Origin: Thermogutta sp039793925
GTDB lineage: Bacteria; Planctomycetota; Planctomycetia; Pirellulales; Thermoguttaceae
DNA length: 61,210 nt
Assembly: GCF_039793925.1 (NCBI RefSeq)
Contig: NZ_JBAMME010000090.1
Location: 1 to 61,210 of the forward strand
Reading direction: 5' to 3'
Below the pieces are notes generated by a model. It was not told the origin of the DNA, did not search any database, and saw only the letters and a program-made list of their open reading frames with translations. Below, piece after piece: positions 8,201 through 16,536 of this stretch (positions within the stretch are counted from its first letter, which is position 1; the number at the start of each line of letters is the position of its first letter). Position numbers and translations under genes: made by a program.

Positions 8201-10753
8201 AACCGCTTCTTCAATTCGCTCCCAACTGGCGCCTTCCTGACGCATCTGGTCGAAGTCCTCCTGCGCCGATTCGGTCAGCCGGTACACAGCATACGCCCAC
8301 ACAGGGTTTTCCCAGGGCATACCCGGTATGTCGACGTCCCCAGGCGGCGCAGATATCCGCTCGACTGTCACAAAATCACCCAACTGGACTTCCTGAGCCC
8401 GGCTATCATCTTTGCAGTCAAACGTCCAGGGGTCCTTCGAATAATGGAGGGAATAGGCCCGTACTTCGTCCTGCCGCAATATCCGACGCACGCGTTCCCA
8501 ATGCTCAAGACCGGGAGCCACCACCAGAAAGCGGAGACACCCCTCCGGGGATTCCCGATCCAACGTGACCTGAATGTAACGGACTCCGTCCAGACTCTTT
8601 TTCGCCAGGGTTTCTTTCCAATCGAGATAGTCCCACCAATCGGCGAGGCGCTTTTGGGTCTCCACTGAAATAGGCGGGAGGGCTTCTACGAAAGACCGCG
8701 TGAGCACATTTTGCCGTCGCAGCCGTCCAGGATACACTCCGTTAGTACGGGCTGTCACACGGACCTCGCGTTCGAACGCCCGCCTGGGACAGTGCGACAG
8801 ATCCACGATTCTCTGGACAAGGAGAACGGGATTGTCGGGATCGACACGGTTATCATGAAGCCGACCGCAAATTGCCAAGGTGACCCCGGGCGGAAGTCCC
8901 TCCTCCATGCGGGGTGTTATGTCCGCAGGCCGGATCAACAAATACGGCTGATCCTCCCGGTAGCTGATGTTGCACACGAAGTAAGCACGGACCAGTCCAT
9001 CTGGGAAAAATGCCGTCCGGAACCACGCCAGCGGTTGTTCTGTTAGCGGAGTGTCCGTTTTTCCATAGCGCTCCAGCACCGCCTTCAACTGCGTATTCAG
9101 GCCGGGCCATGGATTGCCTTGGGGGTCTGAGTTGTCCTCCGCATTTCTGTCGAAGTCGAGATAGAGAGCGCCTTCAGCCACCGCACTCTGTTGGCTTGGA
9201 GCAGCGGAACTCGACGCAATTCGCCCTCCCACCAACTCCCATTTGGTGGCCAGGTTACTAACCGACTGCTCCAAAAGACAGGACACTTCCTTGAGACGAT
9301 CCGTGCAGATTTGAGCGATCTCCGCAGCCTGCGCAGACTCGGGTAGCGTCACTCCGCAACCCTGCAGTCGAAGTGTGATTTCGTGCCGCCATCGCTCGCA
9401 TTCGGCACGGCACTCTGTCACGCGGCGATTCGGTTCAGCCAGGCCAGATTTCAGAGCCTCCTCTCGCTGCGCCCGGAGAACCTGCAAAGAAGATTCGGCC
9501 TGCGTAAGATTTTGCTCGGCGAGAACTTTCTTCTGCTGCACGGTGTCGCAAGCCTTTTGGGCAGCGTCCAGCGCTTTCTCCGCTTCTGCCAGTAGGTTCT
9601 GCCAAGCTTCTTCCATGGCCTGCCCCAAGGCCCGCTCGCGATCGTCCTCGCATTGACCGAGTCTCATGAGCACATTCTGCAGTGCCTGCCTTGCCTTAGC
9701 CAGTGCGTTTTCACACTTCTCAAGGTCCTCAGAAATTCGGTTCCGCTTTTCGACAAAGGCCCTGTATTGTCGCTCCCGCTCGTCGCGGCATGCTCTGTCG
9801 ATCCGTTTCCCTTCCTCCGACATCAAATCATTACGTTTTGACCTGGCTTGCGCGAGGGAACGCACAACCATCGATTCTTCTTTGATAATCTCGTTATAAC
9901 GAGATTGAGCACTTGCTAACTCGGCCTCGGGGTTGTACAAGAACCGGGCAAGCTTGTGCCATAGGCCGCTCTTTCCCTTGTCTTGTTCCACTTCCCTTCG
10001 CAGTTCCTTTATTTCTCGCGTGAGATTGTCCCTCTTCGCGCGAACCTCAGACAGCTTCCTCTCCCACGCAGCGATTTCCTCATCCAATTGGCCGACTTCC
10101 TTTTGGTGGGCAGCACGCGTCTGCTCGGCGACTTTTTCCATCGCTCGCCCTACCTCTGGCGGCCACTTTCCGCTGTCCCAGTACTCGGCTTCGCGCTGGA
10201 CTTTCTCCCACTGCGCTTTCAGGTCTGCCTGTTGGGCTTCCAGTATGCGAACCTTGCTTTTGAGGGCCTCGCCTTCCCTCTTTAGGCGCTTCAGTGTTTC
10301 TTCGAAGAACGCACATTTATCCCGTACGGTCTGCTCCACTTTCGCCCTGTCTTGGGGTGCCAACTCGCGGGCCCGGATCTGGGCCACGCGGTTACGGGCA
10401 GTTTGGAGGGCCCGCTGGCGTTGCTCGAGGGCTAGCTCGGTCTCGCGAAGCTCGCGCTCGGCAGTGTCACGCCGCTCTTTCTCATCCGCGAGTTTTTTAT
10501 CCCATATCTCTTCGAGTTCGCGCTGAATTTTGAGGAACTTTTCCACCGCGCTGCGCTGCTCTGCTTCGGCCTTAGCCAGTGACGCTATAGACTCCGCTAC
10601 CTCTTGGAGAACGCGCTGTTCCTCTTGGAGTAGAATCCACCGATAAGTTGGGGTACGGGTGAGCCGCAATGACTGGGCAATCTCTTCTGGTGAACGGAGC
10701 CGCTTGCAACCTTCACGGCCCGCTGTGCTTTGCCCGAAATCTTGCGTGCGCAT
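5258..10753 (-). CDS. Giant coiled-coil UPF1-like superfamily 1 helicase (AAA_11/AAA_12)
   Basis: 1831 residues. Residues about 55-500 are a long charged coiled coil of SMC/Rad50-like composition. Residues about 500-930 form an uncharacterised non-coiled region. The helicase core follows: motif I GPPGTGKTT (about 942), a coiled-coil insertion (about 1030-1400), motif II DEVSKAT (about 1450), motif III GDHRQLPPLF (about 1470), YRMHP (about 1546), RYQGQE (about 1708) and NVAFSRAQE (about 1746), the UPF1/DNA2/NAM7 pattern. It should move on nucleic acid using ATP; DNA or RNA preference cannot be read. The ATG at 10753 has GGAGAG 7 to 9 nt upstream; the longer frame begins at a TTG (10882) without an SD. 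First gene of its operon, divergent from the MarR gene. No nuclease motif was seen. Confidence 0.88.
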   Translation of the reverse strand: MRTQDFGQSTAGREGCKRLRSPEEIAQSLRLTRTPTYRWILLQEEQRVLQEVAESIASLAKAEAEQRSAVEKFLKIQRELEEIWDKKLADEKERRDTAERELRETELALEQRQRALQTARNRVAQIRARELAPQDRAKVEQTVRDKCAFFEETLKRLKREGEALKSKVRILEAQQADLKAQWEKVQREAEYWDSGKWPPEVGRAMEKVAEQTRAAHQKEVGQLDEEIAAWERKLSEVRAKRDNLTREIKELRREVEQDKGKSGLWHKLARFLYNPEAELASAQSRYNEIIKEESMVVRSLAQARSKRNDLMSEEGKRIDRACRDERERQYRAFVEKRNRISEDLEKCENALAKARQALQNVLMRLGQCEDDRERALGQAMEEAWQNLLAEAEKALDAAQKACDTVQQKKVLAEQNLTQAESSLQVLRAQREEALKSGLAEPNRRVTECRAECERWRHEITLRLQGCGVTLPESAQAAEIAQICTDRLKEVSCLLEQSVSNLATKWELVGGRIASSSAAPSQQSAVAEGALYLDFDRNAEDNSDPQGNPWPGLNTQLKAVLERYGKTDTPLTEQPLAWFRTAFFPDGLVRAYFVCNISYREDQPYLLIRPADITPRMEEGLPPGVTLAICGRLHDNRVDPDNPVLLVQRIVDLSHCPRRAFEREVRVTARTNGVYPGRLRRQNVLTRSFVEALPPISVETQKRLADWWDYLDWKETLAKKSLDGVRYIQVTLDRESPEGCLRFLVVAPGLEHWERVRRILRQDEVRAYSLHYSKDPWTFDCKDDSRAQEVQLGDFVTVERISAPPGDVDIPGMPWENPVWAYAVYRLTESAQEDFDQMRQEGASWERIEEAVLRGVPRQGFLSLSIVGDLALVNRQRMALKRLQEQGGYAPLLSSYLFDIQAANQPADLVPIPDDRWFRKDLNDDQKLAVRKMISAPDLALVQGPPGTGKTTMIAEAICHLVDQKKTVLVASQANLAVDNALERLVGFPCIRAIRLGQRADENCPFSESKAIATYYEAIAKTCREGILQPWEEAERTVRELREWLNQLDIVAADLAAMEQKRHSLAGRRDKILAAIDESYQAEARNRQLAEKRVRAKKFLAFLEEATDSPGELPAEIAGELVGLLSPLVQKLRSVGIDLDPEQVTTVPLPARQQSLGLIQIFRRWQEVERNIPQLEVDAKRLAASDSESILSQGDALLMEELQRKARQLLEELAEDDTKLTDWQEVQKQIRELRKRGSGLKAEVYEAVFTAKVDGVPVVRQFTSPDARPQEVLPRLQEALRAIGEVRQEMALVFEMCRRKVTEFVNAPAPQEPLAEERRKHEIELADVTDQLASLEKELAEKEARLVELLRKNRGISEGAPTREDLPRIRQGICEQIDRLTHFLQQQEPIRKAWSEILEVWTRSLMDPTVAAHDHHQFFPLYLKACNVVGVTCTENPKTLENYGFVRFDVAIVDEVSKATPPEIVMPLSLARTAILVGDHRQLPPLFRERELPWEELVSEVEEDQQENGQESVPLTREMFERFRKLVTASLFKEHFESAPETLKSFLFTQYRMHPQIMKVINHFYENRLVCGLSDPDGAHANSDPREHRLHNLTLFGPGKRPYLFPNQHVLWIDSSIDPLGKPHFEQRTGSGGKTNALEALLIAQCLYDMEMAYRELGFGPGKKPPRRVGVITFYARQVRTIRETLRRFQKKYNFHFQAIRVDVNTVDRYQGQERPIVLVSLVRNPDHRLSRRANTAQFERINVAFSRAQELLVIVGAEQTFRHYPVKLPHLDRPGYRDVEVYRHIIEEIERWGCFRSSADIVSVETYREFQPQMGRSPQFIARGGKPWPSV

Positions 10754-10757
10754 AAAG

Positions 10758-10830
10758 GTACTCTCCGAAAAACAAATGGCCTTTTCTGCCCGTTTGTTTT
10801 CTCCTTTATAGCCAATACGTTGGAGAGTAC
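10758..10830 (-). promoter_or_regulatory. Inverted-repeat leader that would sequester the helicase SD
   Basis: GTACTCTCC at 10758-10766 and GGAGAGTAC at 10822-10830 are a perfect 9-bp inverted repeat. On the minus-strand transcript the downstream arm is GGAGAGTAC, which contains the only plausible SD of the 1831-aa helicase gene, a few bases before its ATG. Between the arms a second, A/T-rich repeat (10767-10781 with 10788-10801) forms an inner hairpin of about 12 pairs with one bulge and a 6-nt loop. The pairing is directly visible. That it controls translation, as an RNA thermometer, riboswitch-like element or protein target, is inference. Confidence 0.5.
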
Positions 10831-10920
10831 AAATGAATAACAGCCGACGCCCCAGGATTTTGTTGACTTCAGCAGTAAACAAAGGAGCCTGGGAATTCTA
10901 CGTTTCCAGTAGACAAAGGC

Positions 10921-10947
10921 TTGACCTGATCTGGCACACGGTATAGC
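10921..10947 (+). promoter_or_regulatory. Putative sigma70-like promoter of the MarR-protoglobin genes
   Basis: TTGACC (10921-10926) and TATAGC (10942-10947) are separated by 15 nt, shorter than ideal. They lie just upstream of the MarR start, whose SD AGGAG is at 10956-10960. A prediction by eye only. Confidence 0.4.
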
Positions 10948-10969
10948 AATTATTTAGGAGTCCGAAGTA

Positions 10970-11608
10970 ATGTCCGTTTTCAGTCCGAAGCAACGTCACA
11001 GCCTGGGTGGGCAAATTGCGATCGCGCTCTACCGAATCAGCGAAGCCATCCATTACCTCTTTAAAGAGCGAGGAAAGATGAGACGGCTTTCTCCCACGCA
11101 GATCCAATCACTCTTGTTTCTCAAGTACGTGCGACCTGTGGCGCGCACGATCGGGGGTCTGGCTGACCGGCTGGGAGCTAGTTACGCCACCTCAAGCGAA
11201 GTGGTGGACGCCTTGGAACGAAAGGGGCTCGTCGAACGGAGCCCGCTGCCTGAGGACCATCGGGTCGTCACGTTGAGGTTAACTCCCAAAGGCCGGGTGG
11301 AAACGGAGATGGTGGAAAATATCCTCGACGAAATTGAATCAGCGGTCAACGCCTTGCCGGAAGAGGAGCAACGTTCCCTGGTCCACGCCCTCCAATCCGT
11401 TGTCCGCCACCTCCAAAGACGCGGCTTCATCCACATTTATGATATCTGCTGGGGCTGCCAGTTTTTTCAGAAGAATGCCCATCCTGATGATCCGCGCGGC
11501 CCGCACCATTGTGCCTTTATGGACTCACCCCTTGCCGAACCCGACACCTACTGGGAGTGCCCCGATTTTGTTCCCACAGAGGAACTCGATCAAGAGGAAA
11601 GGGGGTGA
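10970..11608 (+). CDS. MarR-family transcriptional regulator with C-terminal Cys/His cluster
   Basis: 212 residues. Residues about 10-145 form a MarR winged-helix fold, with a recognition-helix region starting at about 64 and the typical wing with a DHR element near 95-97, followed by the C-terminal dimer helices. The last 60 or so residues are an unusual extension holding CWGC, then HHC, then a final Cys: four cysteines and two histidines that could bind Zn or an Fe-S cluster. SD AGGAG is 9 nt before the ATG. It lies divergent from the helicase operon and 260 nt upstream of a protoglobin. That context fits redox, NO or O2 sensing (inference). It could regulate either flank or itself. Confidence 0.88.
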   Translation: MSVFSPKQRHSLGGQIAIALYRISEAIHYLFKERGKMRRLSPTQIQSLLFLKYVRPVARTIGGLADRLGASYATSSEVVDALERKGLVERSPLPEDHRVVTLRLTPKGRVETEMVENILDEIESAVNALPEEEQRSLVHALQSVVRHLQRRGFIHIYDICWGCQFFQKNAHPDDPRGPHHCAFMDSPLAEPDTYWECPDFVPTEELDQEERG

Positions 11609-11869
11609 GGTCCATGGACCGAGGATCAAATTCTCAGAGAACGAGGCATGCGAGCTTACGTATTTCGAGGATCCTAACTACTGGACAACCTTTTCGACTT
11701 TTAGGGCAGTTTGCAACCGAGGAATGCGGCTCTGGGAGAGCGGCAACTACTTCGACCGCTTAAGGAACGGTTTTTGTTTACGGACCGGGGGTGGAGGAGG
11801 TGATCGGGTTACGAGGTTTGTTCAGTTTCTCTAGGTCTGTTCTCTCAATTAACCAAAGGAGGTATGGAC

Positions 11870-12460
11870 ATGTCCGCAACGCAGATCCCCGGTTACACGT
11901 ATGGGACGACGCAAGTGCCCCGTTCCCCGCTTTCTCTGGAGGATTTGGAAAACCTCAAGAAGGCGCTGCTTTTTGGGCCTGAAGATGAGAAATATCTCCA
12001 TCTCGCGGGCGAAGTTTTGAAAGACCAAATCGAGCAGATCCTTGATCTATGGTACGGCTTTGTTGGTTCTCATCCTCATCTATTGCATTACTTTACTGAT
12101 GGCAAGGGGAATCCCAATAGTGAGTATCTTGCGGCCGTACGGAAGCGGTTTGGCCAGTGGATTCTCGACACGTGCAACCGCCCTTACGACCAAGCCTGGC
12201 TGGATTATGCCTACGAAATTGGACTGCGACACCATCGCACCAAGAAAAACGCAACCGATGGCGTGAACGCGGTCCCCCATGTGGACTTCCGCTACCTAGT
12301 GACCTTCATCTATCCGATCACAGTGACGATTAAACCGTTTCTTGCTAAGAAGGGCCACAGTCCCGAGGAAGTCGAAAAAATGCACCAGGCGTGGTTTAAG
12401 TCAGTCGTCTTGCAAGTGGCTTTATGGAGTTTGCCCTACGTTAGAGAAGGGGACTTCTAA
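11870..12460 (+). CDS. Protoglobin-family haem protein
   Basis: 196 residues, single domain, close to the usual protoglobin length. The motif YEIGLRHHRTKKN around residue 103-115 corresponds to the F-helix segment that carries the proximal haem His, and the following VPHVDFRYL and FIYPIT segments match the family pattern. Protoglobins bind O2, CO and NO in the cytoplasm and act as gas sensors or scavengers. There is no fused signalling domain, so this is a stand-alone globin. Two in-frame ATGs exist at 11864 and 11870. AGGAGG sits 1 nt before the first and 7 nt before the second, so the second was taken. It follows the cysteine-rich MarR gene, which may control it. Confidence 0.9.
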   Translation: MSATQIPGYTYGTTQVPRSPLSLEDLENLKKALLFGPEDEKYLHLAGEVLKDQIEQILDLWYGFVGSHPHLLHYFTDGKGNPNSEYLAAVRKRFGQWILDTCNRPYDQAWLDYAYEIGLRHHRTKKNATDGVNAVPHVDFRYLVTFIYPITVTIKPFLAKKGHSPEEVEKMHQAWFKSVVLQVALWSLPYVREGDF

Positions 12461-13142
12461 GGAGATTTAAAAGCCTCAACTTCTCACGAACATTTTTTCA
12501 ATTCGCTGATCGCCGGTGATCCGGTGAGCAGGAGCCTGTGCGCCTACTCGATTTTCATCCTTTCTTAAATCATCGGGACTCCGGCGGAGAGAATCGCAAC
12601 CACCGCCGGGGGCGAACGGCACTGGCGTCCTGGTGGTCCTCCATGCTGGGCGTTTTCCACTCCGGCCTTGACAGGAGGACCGGTCTCTCGCTGGACTGCT
12701 CTGCGGTGCAGAACTGCATAATGGACAACGTGTTACAGCCGTATTTGGAACTATTACAATATAAGCTGCGGTCAATGGGCAGGAGGACTCGTTCACTTCG
12801 GGAAGCTGCTCTCCACGCTGAAAGGGTGCACTCCTCGGTGAACTGTCCTCGACGAAGCTGAACACGGATTGCGTCCGGGTTCAAAATTGCGTGCGTCCGT
12901 GTTCGAGAATAAACTACCAGCCTGGGAGAGCCCGGGATGCTGGCAAGCCCCAATTACCGACATGGCCCCAGGGCTCCTCAGGTTGGGGGAAGAATCCAGG
13001 ACGTGCAATCGATCGACACGATCGACAATTCTTGACGGGATTCCGACGTTTGACGAGAGAGGCCATTTCAATCGGGCAGAGCTGAAGAAGGTGGCAAGAC
13101 TTGCTTTTCGGGAGGTGGACCGTGGCTGGCTGAAAGACAGAG
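12461..13142. other. 682-nt stretch without a recognised gene
   Basis: No convincing reading frame lies here: the open frames on both strands overlap one another, lack SDs and have frame-shadow composition. A TTGACA at about 12668 has no matching -10 at the right distance. No tRNA, riboswitch or terminator was recognised. It probably contains the promoter region of the downstream VCBS gene. Confidence 0.5.
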
Positions 13143-16100
13143 ATGCCGAAGATCGGCTTGTCAGTTCGGAGGTGGGCCCGAAAGGGGGTGAAGCTGATCC
13201 GCAGGACATCCTCCATCGGGCGACGAAGGCTGAGTTTCGAGACACTGGAAGATCGCTGGGTTTTGGACGCGGCTCTGGCGAACATCTTTCCAGGTTTAGC
13301 GCTCCATCTCGGAAATGTCGGGCCTGCTTCGGTGGTTATCGGCGACCTCAACGAAGATGGGAATCCCGATCTGGTGACTGCCAACCGCCTGGCCGACACT
13401 GTTAGCGTGTTTTTGGGACAAGGTGATGGGCGTTTCACGGAAGCTCAATACGTGGTCGGGGACTCCCTCAAGATGTGAAATTGGGAGACTTCGACGGCGA
13501 CGGTCACCTAGATCTCGTCGTTTCCAGCGCCGGTGACAATTCTCTCTCTCTTTTTTTTCGGGACCGGTGAGGGAAGTTTTGGAGAGGAAGTCCTGTGGTC
13601 TCTAGCATCATCTCCGCGTGATCTGGCTGTGGGGGATTTTGATGGCGATGGCAATCCTGATATGGCGGCCATCCTTGTTGGCGACGATGGGAACTTTGTG
13701 GCCGTTTTCACCTCGCAGGGTGATGGTAGTTTCGATCTCTTGTTCGAATCACCTGCGGGTATCTCGCCTGATGCTCTCACAGTGGCTGATGTCAACTGCG
13801 ATGGGCGTCTTGATTTGATGGTTGGGAATTTTCGCAGCATTGATGTCTACCTCTCCAAGGAAGACGGCACATTCGAATTAGTCAGTACTCCGACGCCTAT
13901 CCGCAGGGATTCCCTCGCTGTGGCGGACTTTGATGGCGATGGTCTCGTCGATGTCGCGGCCTGTGAGAGGGGATCGCCCTACCTCATTGTTGGGCTGGGT
14001 CGGGGGGATGGTGGTTTTGATCTTTTGTCCACTGAAACCCTTGATCGACCGATTGAGTGCGTGCTGACCGGAGACTTCAATGAGGACATGAGCATGGACC
14101 TGGTGCTCGTTGTTGGCGATGGGACCATCCTCTCACTGACAGGGCGTGGCGACGGGTCATTCGAGCGCACATCCCATCTGGACCGTCGGCGTCCTGGGGC
14201 AGCGCTGCGGGCAGCGTCGGCGATGTCAACCACGATGGACACCTCGACCTGGTAACAGCGAACGCCGATAACGTCTCATTGTCCTCGGTGATGGAACCGG
14301 AGCGTTCCCTTCGCGACAGTCCTACACAGCAGGATCCACCCCATCACGAGTTAGCCAGGCCGATCTCAACAATGACGGCTGGACCGATTTACTCGTGGCC
14401 AACTGGCTGGGTGGAGATATCTCCATCTTTCTCAATGATCGCCGCGGCCACTTTCTGGAAAACGGGCGTTATCCAGTTGGTTCGTCCGTGGGAGCCGTCA
14501 CAGGTGGAGATTTTAACGGGGACGGCTTTGTCGATGTCGCTACTGGCAACCGACAGGATCATTCGGTTACCGTGCGTCTGGGAAACGACGACGGGACATT
14601 TGACGCCGAAGCCCGTTATCCTGTGGGAAATTTCGTGTCTGATGTGACGGTGGCCGACTTTAACGGCGATGGCCATCTGGACATCGCCACAACGAATAGC
14701 GGCTCAAACGACGTCGCAATTCTTTACGGCAAGGGGGACGAGACTTTCCTTTCCGCGATACGTTTCACCGCGGGAGATAGTCCCGAAGCACTCACCGCCA
14801 TAGACGTGGATCGTAACGGTCGCGTTGACCTGGTGGTCCTCAACCAGTTGACGGATTCGCTCACGGTCCTCAAGAATCTGTTGCCCGATCGTTATCTGAT
14901 TAACGATCTTGGCACAGTAAGCGACGTGACGATCCCCAATTTAAGCGCATCAAACCCAGCTAATGTCGTTTTCGAAGTGACTGCCGCACGGAATGGCGTT
15001 CTCACAATTCTGGCGGAAAGTGTCGAGATTCCCGGGTCTGTGACGGTGCAGCCCTTTGACGATAACCCCTTTGAGAATCCTGGGGCAACACTTGTGGCCG
15101 AGTCGGAAGCCACAGGCAGCCAGACTCGCCTGGATTACGAATTCGCCGAGGGTGGACAATCCTATTACGTAATAGTCTCGGAGATCGACACAGAGTTTTC
15201 GCTTCGGTTTATAAATCTTCTGGCCGTGCAGCCCCAGGGAGAAACGGGAACTCTGGTCTCCATTTTCGGTACCGACCGCGATGATTTTCTGGTCCTCCAG
15301 GCGGGGGCCGTACCAGGAGTGGTCATCAACGCTGTTGCCTACGGAGTCCCGGATATACCGGGGCCTCTCACTGTGCAGGGCGACCTGGGACCTGGTCGGG
15401 ATATTCTGGTAGCCTACGATGGTGAGGGTGATGATCTTTTCGACTTACGTCCCGGCTCATTGAAGGCAGTTATCCCGGCACCGACTGCCATTACCATTGA
15501 TGCCATTGTGGCGTTCGAGGAAGCCCACATTTATGCGACCAGCGGTGGCCAGAACACAGCGCGGCTGTACGACTCGGCGGAAGACGCCCCGGTCGGTCTG
15601 TCCGTTCGACTCAAATCCGAGCCGCAGTACAGTCATGTCAAAATGATCGGTCCCGACATGTATTATCGGGTCAAACGGTTTGAAGTGGTTCACGGCTTTG
15701 CCACGGGTGATGACGATCGCGCAATATTCTTCGACTCCTCGGGTGATGATACGTTCTCCGGCGGCTACGGGCTCAGCCGGATGTCAGGCCCGGGTTACGA
15801 TGTCCTGGTCCACAACTTTCGAACTGTGACTGCCTTTGCGTCGCAGGGTCTCGACAGGGCAGCCTTGGTGGACTCGGTCTTCAAGGACGAATGCCACGCC
15901 AAGGCCGCTAAGCATGAGATCTTCGACCAGGTCACAGGAAAGGCGCGCTACCGGGTAACCGTGCGGGCCTTTGACTACGTGTTTGCTGAAGCGAGCACTG
16001 CAGGGAACAACCGGGATACGGTCAAACTCTGGCCAACGGTGGGTGACGACCTGGTGGCTATCAATGGGGACGTGGTGGACCACTTTTGGGTAAGCGGCTC

Positions 16101-16239
16101 GCAACTTCGCTGGCTCTTCCGTGCTGTAGGCTTCGAATTTGCCAAGCTCCAGCCCACTACCTCCAGCAACGACCGGGTGCAACTGACCGAGCCCGTTGAA
16201 ATCAGTCTGGACATCGGCAGTGGCTGGCAGGTGACCTGA
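13143..16239 (+). pseudogene. VCBS/FG-GAP-repeat surface protein interrupted by four 1-nt indels
   Basis: The N terminus (13143) is basic and contains RRLSFETLEDRWVLDA, the LxxLExR-type motif at the start of many planctomycete surface proteins. It is followed by FG-GAP/VCBS beta-propeller repeats with calcium-loop motifs of the DxxxDGxxD kind (GDLNEDGNPD, GDFDGDGNPD, ADFNGDGHLD). The reading moves between frames: a 1-nt loss near 13465, a 1-nt gain in the T8 run near 13552, a 1-nt loss near 14181 and a 1-nt loss near 14280. After that the frame is open from about 14283 to 16239. Corrected, it would be one protein of about 1030 residues. The last 400 residues are a non-repeat region. The changes sit largely in short homopolymers, so sequencing error is as likely as real decay. 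Confidence 0.8.
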
Positions 16240-16435
16240 ACGTGACGCTCCGCTGTTGCCAAATCCACTCAGATAGCGCGTTAGGGATTCCAGGGTCTCT
16301 CGTGCTGAGCTGGTTTCCCAATGGAAAGCCTGGTCTTCTTTACGGGCTCTGAATGAAACGGAGCCAGCTGCCGACCGGTGTCTGACGATGTTCAATGATC
16401 GCACGGCTGGCGAACAAACGTATTCCGGCAAGCTG

Positions 16436-16464
16436 TTGATAACGGCATCCTGTGGCTATATAAC
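16436..16464 (+). promoter_or_regulatory. Putative sigma70-like promoter of the amidohydrolase gene
   Basis: TTGATA (16436-16441), 17-nt spacer, TATAAC (16459-16464): five of six consensus bases in each box. It lies about 70 nt upstream of the start at 16537. Confidence 0.55.
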
Positions 16465-16536
16465 ACTTTCGGATACTGACGGCATCTATAAGTCTGCAAG
16501 ACATGGCCCCGAGGTGTTAAAAGCTGGAGTTTGCCC

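Noticed and set aside
10754..10882. N-terminal extension of the helicase from a TTG at 10882
   Set aside because: No SD, and it would run through the inverted-repeat leader; the ATG at 10753 has a good SD.
12668..12722. TTGACA with CATAAT downstream
   Set aside because: The boxes are about 43 bp apart, too far for one sigma70 promoter.
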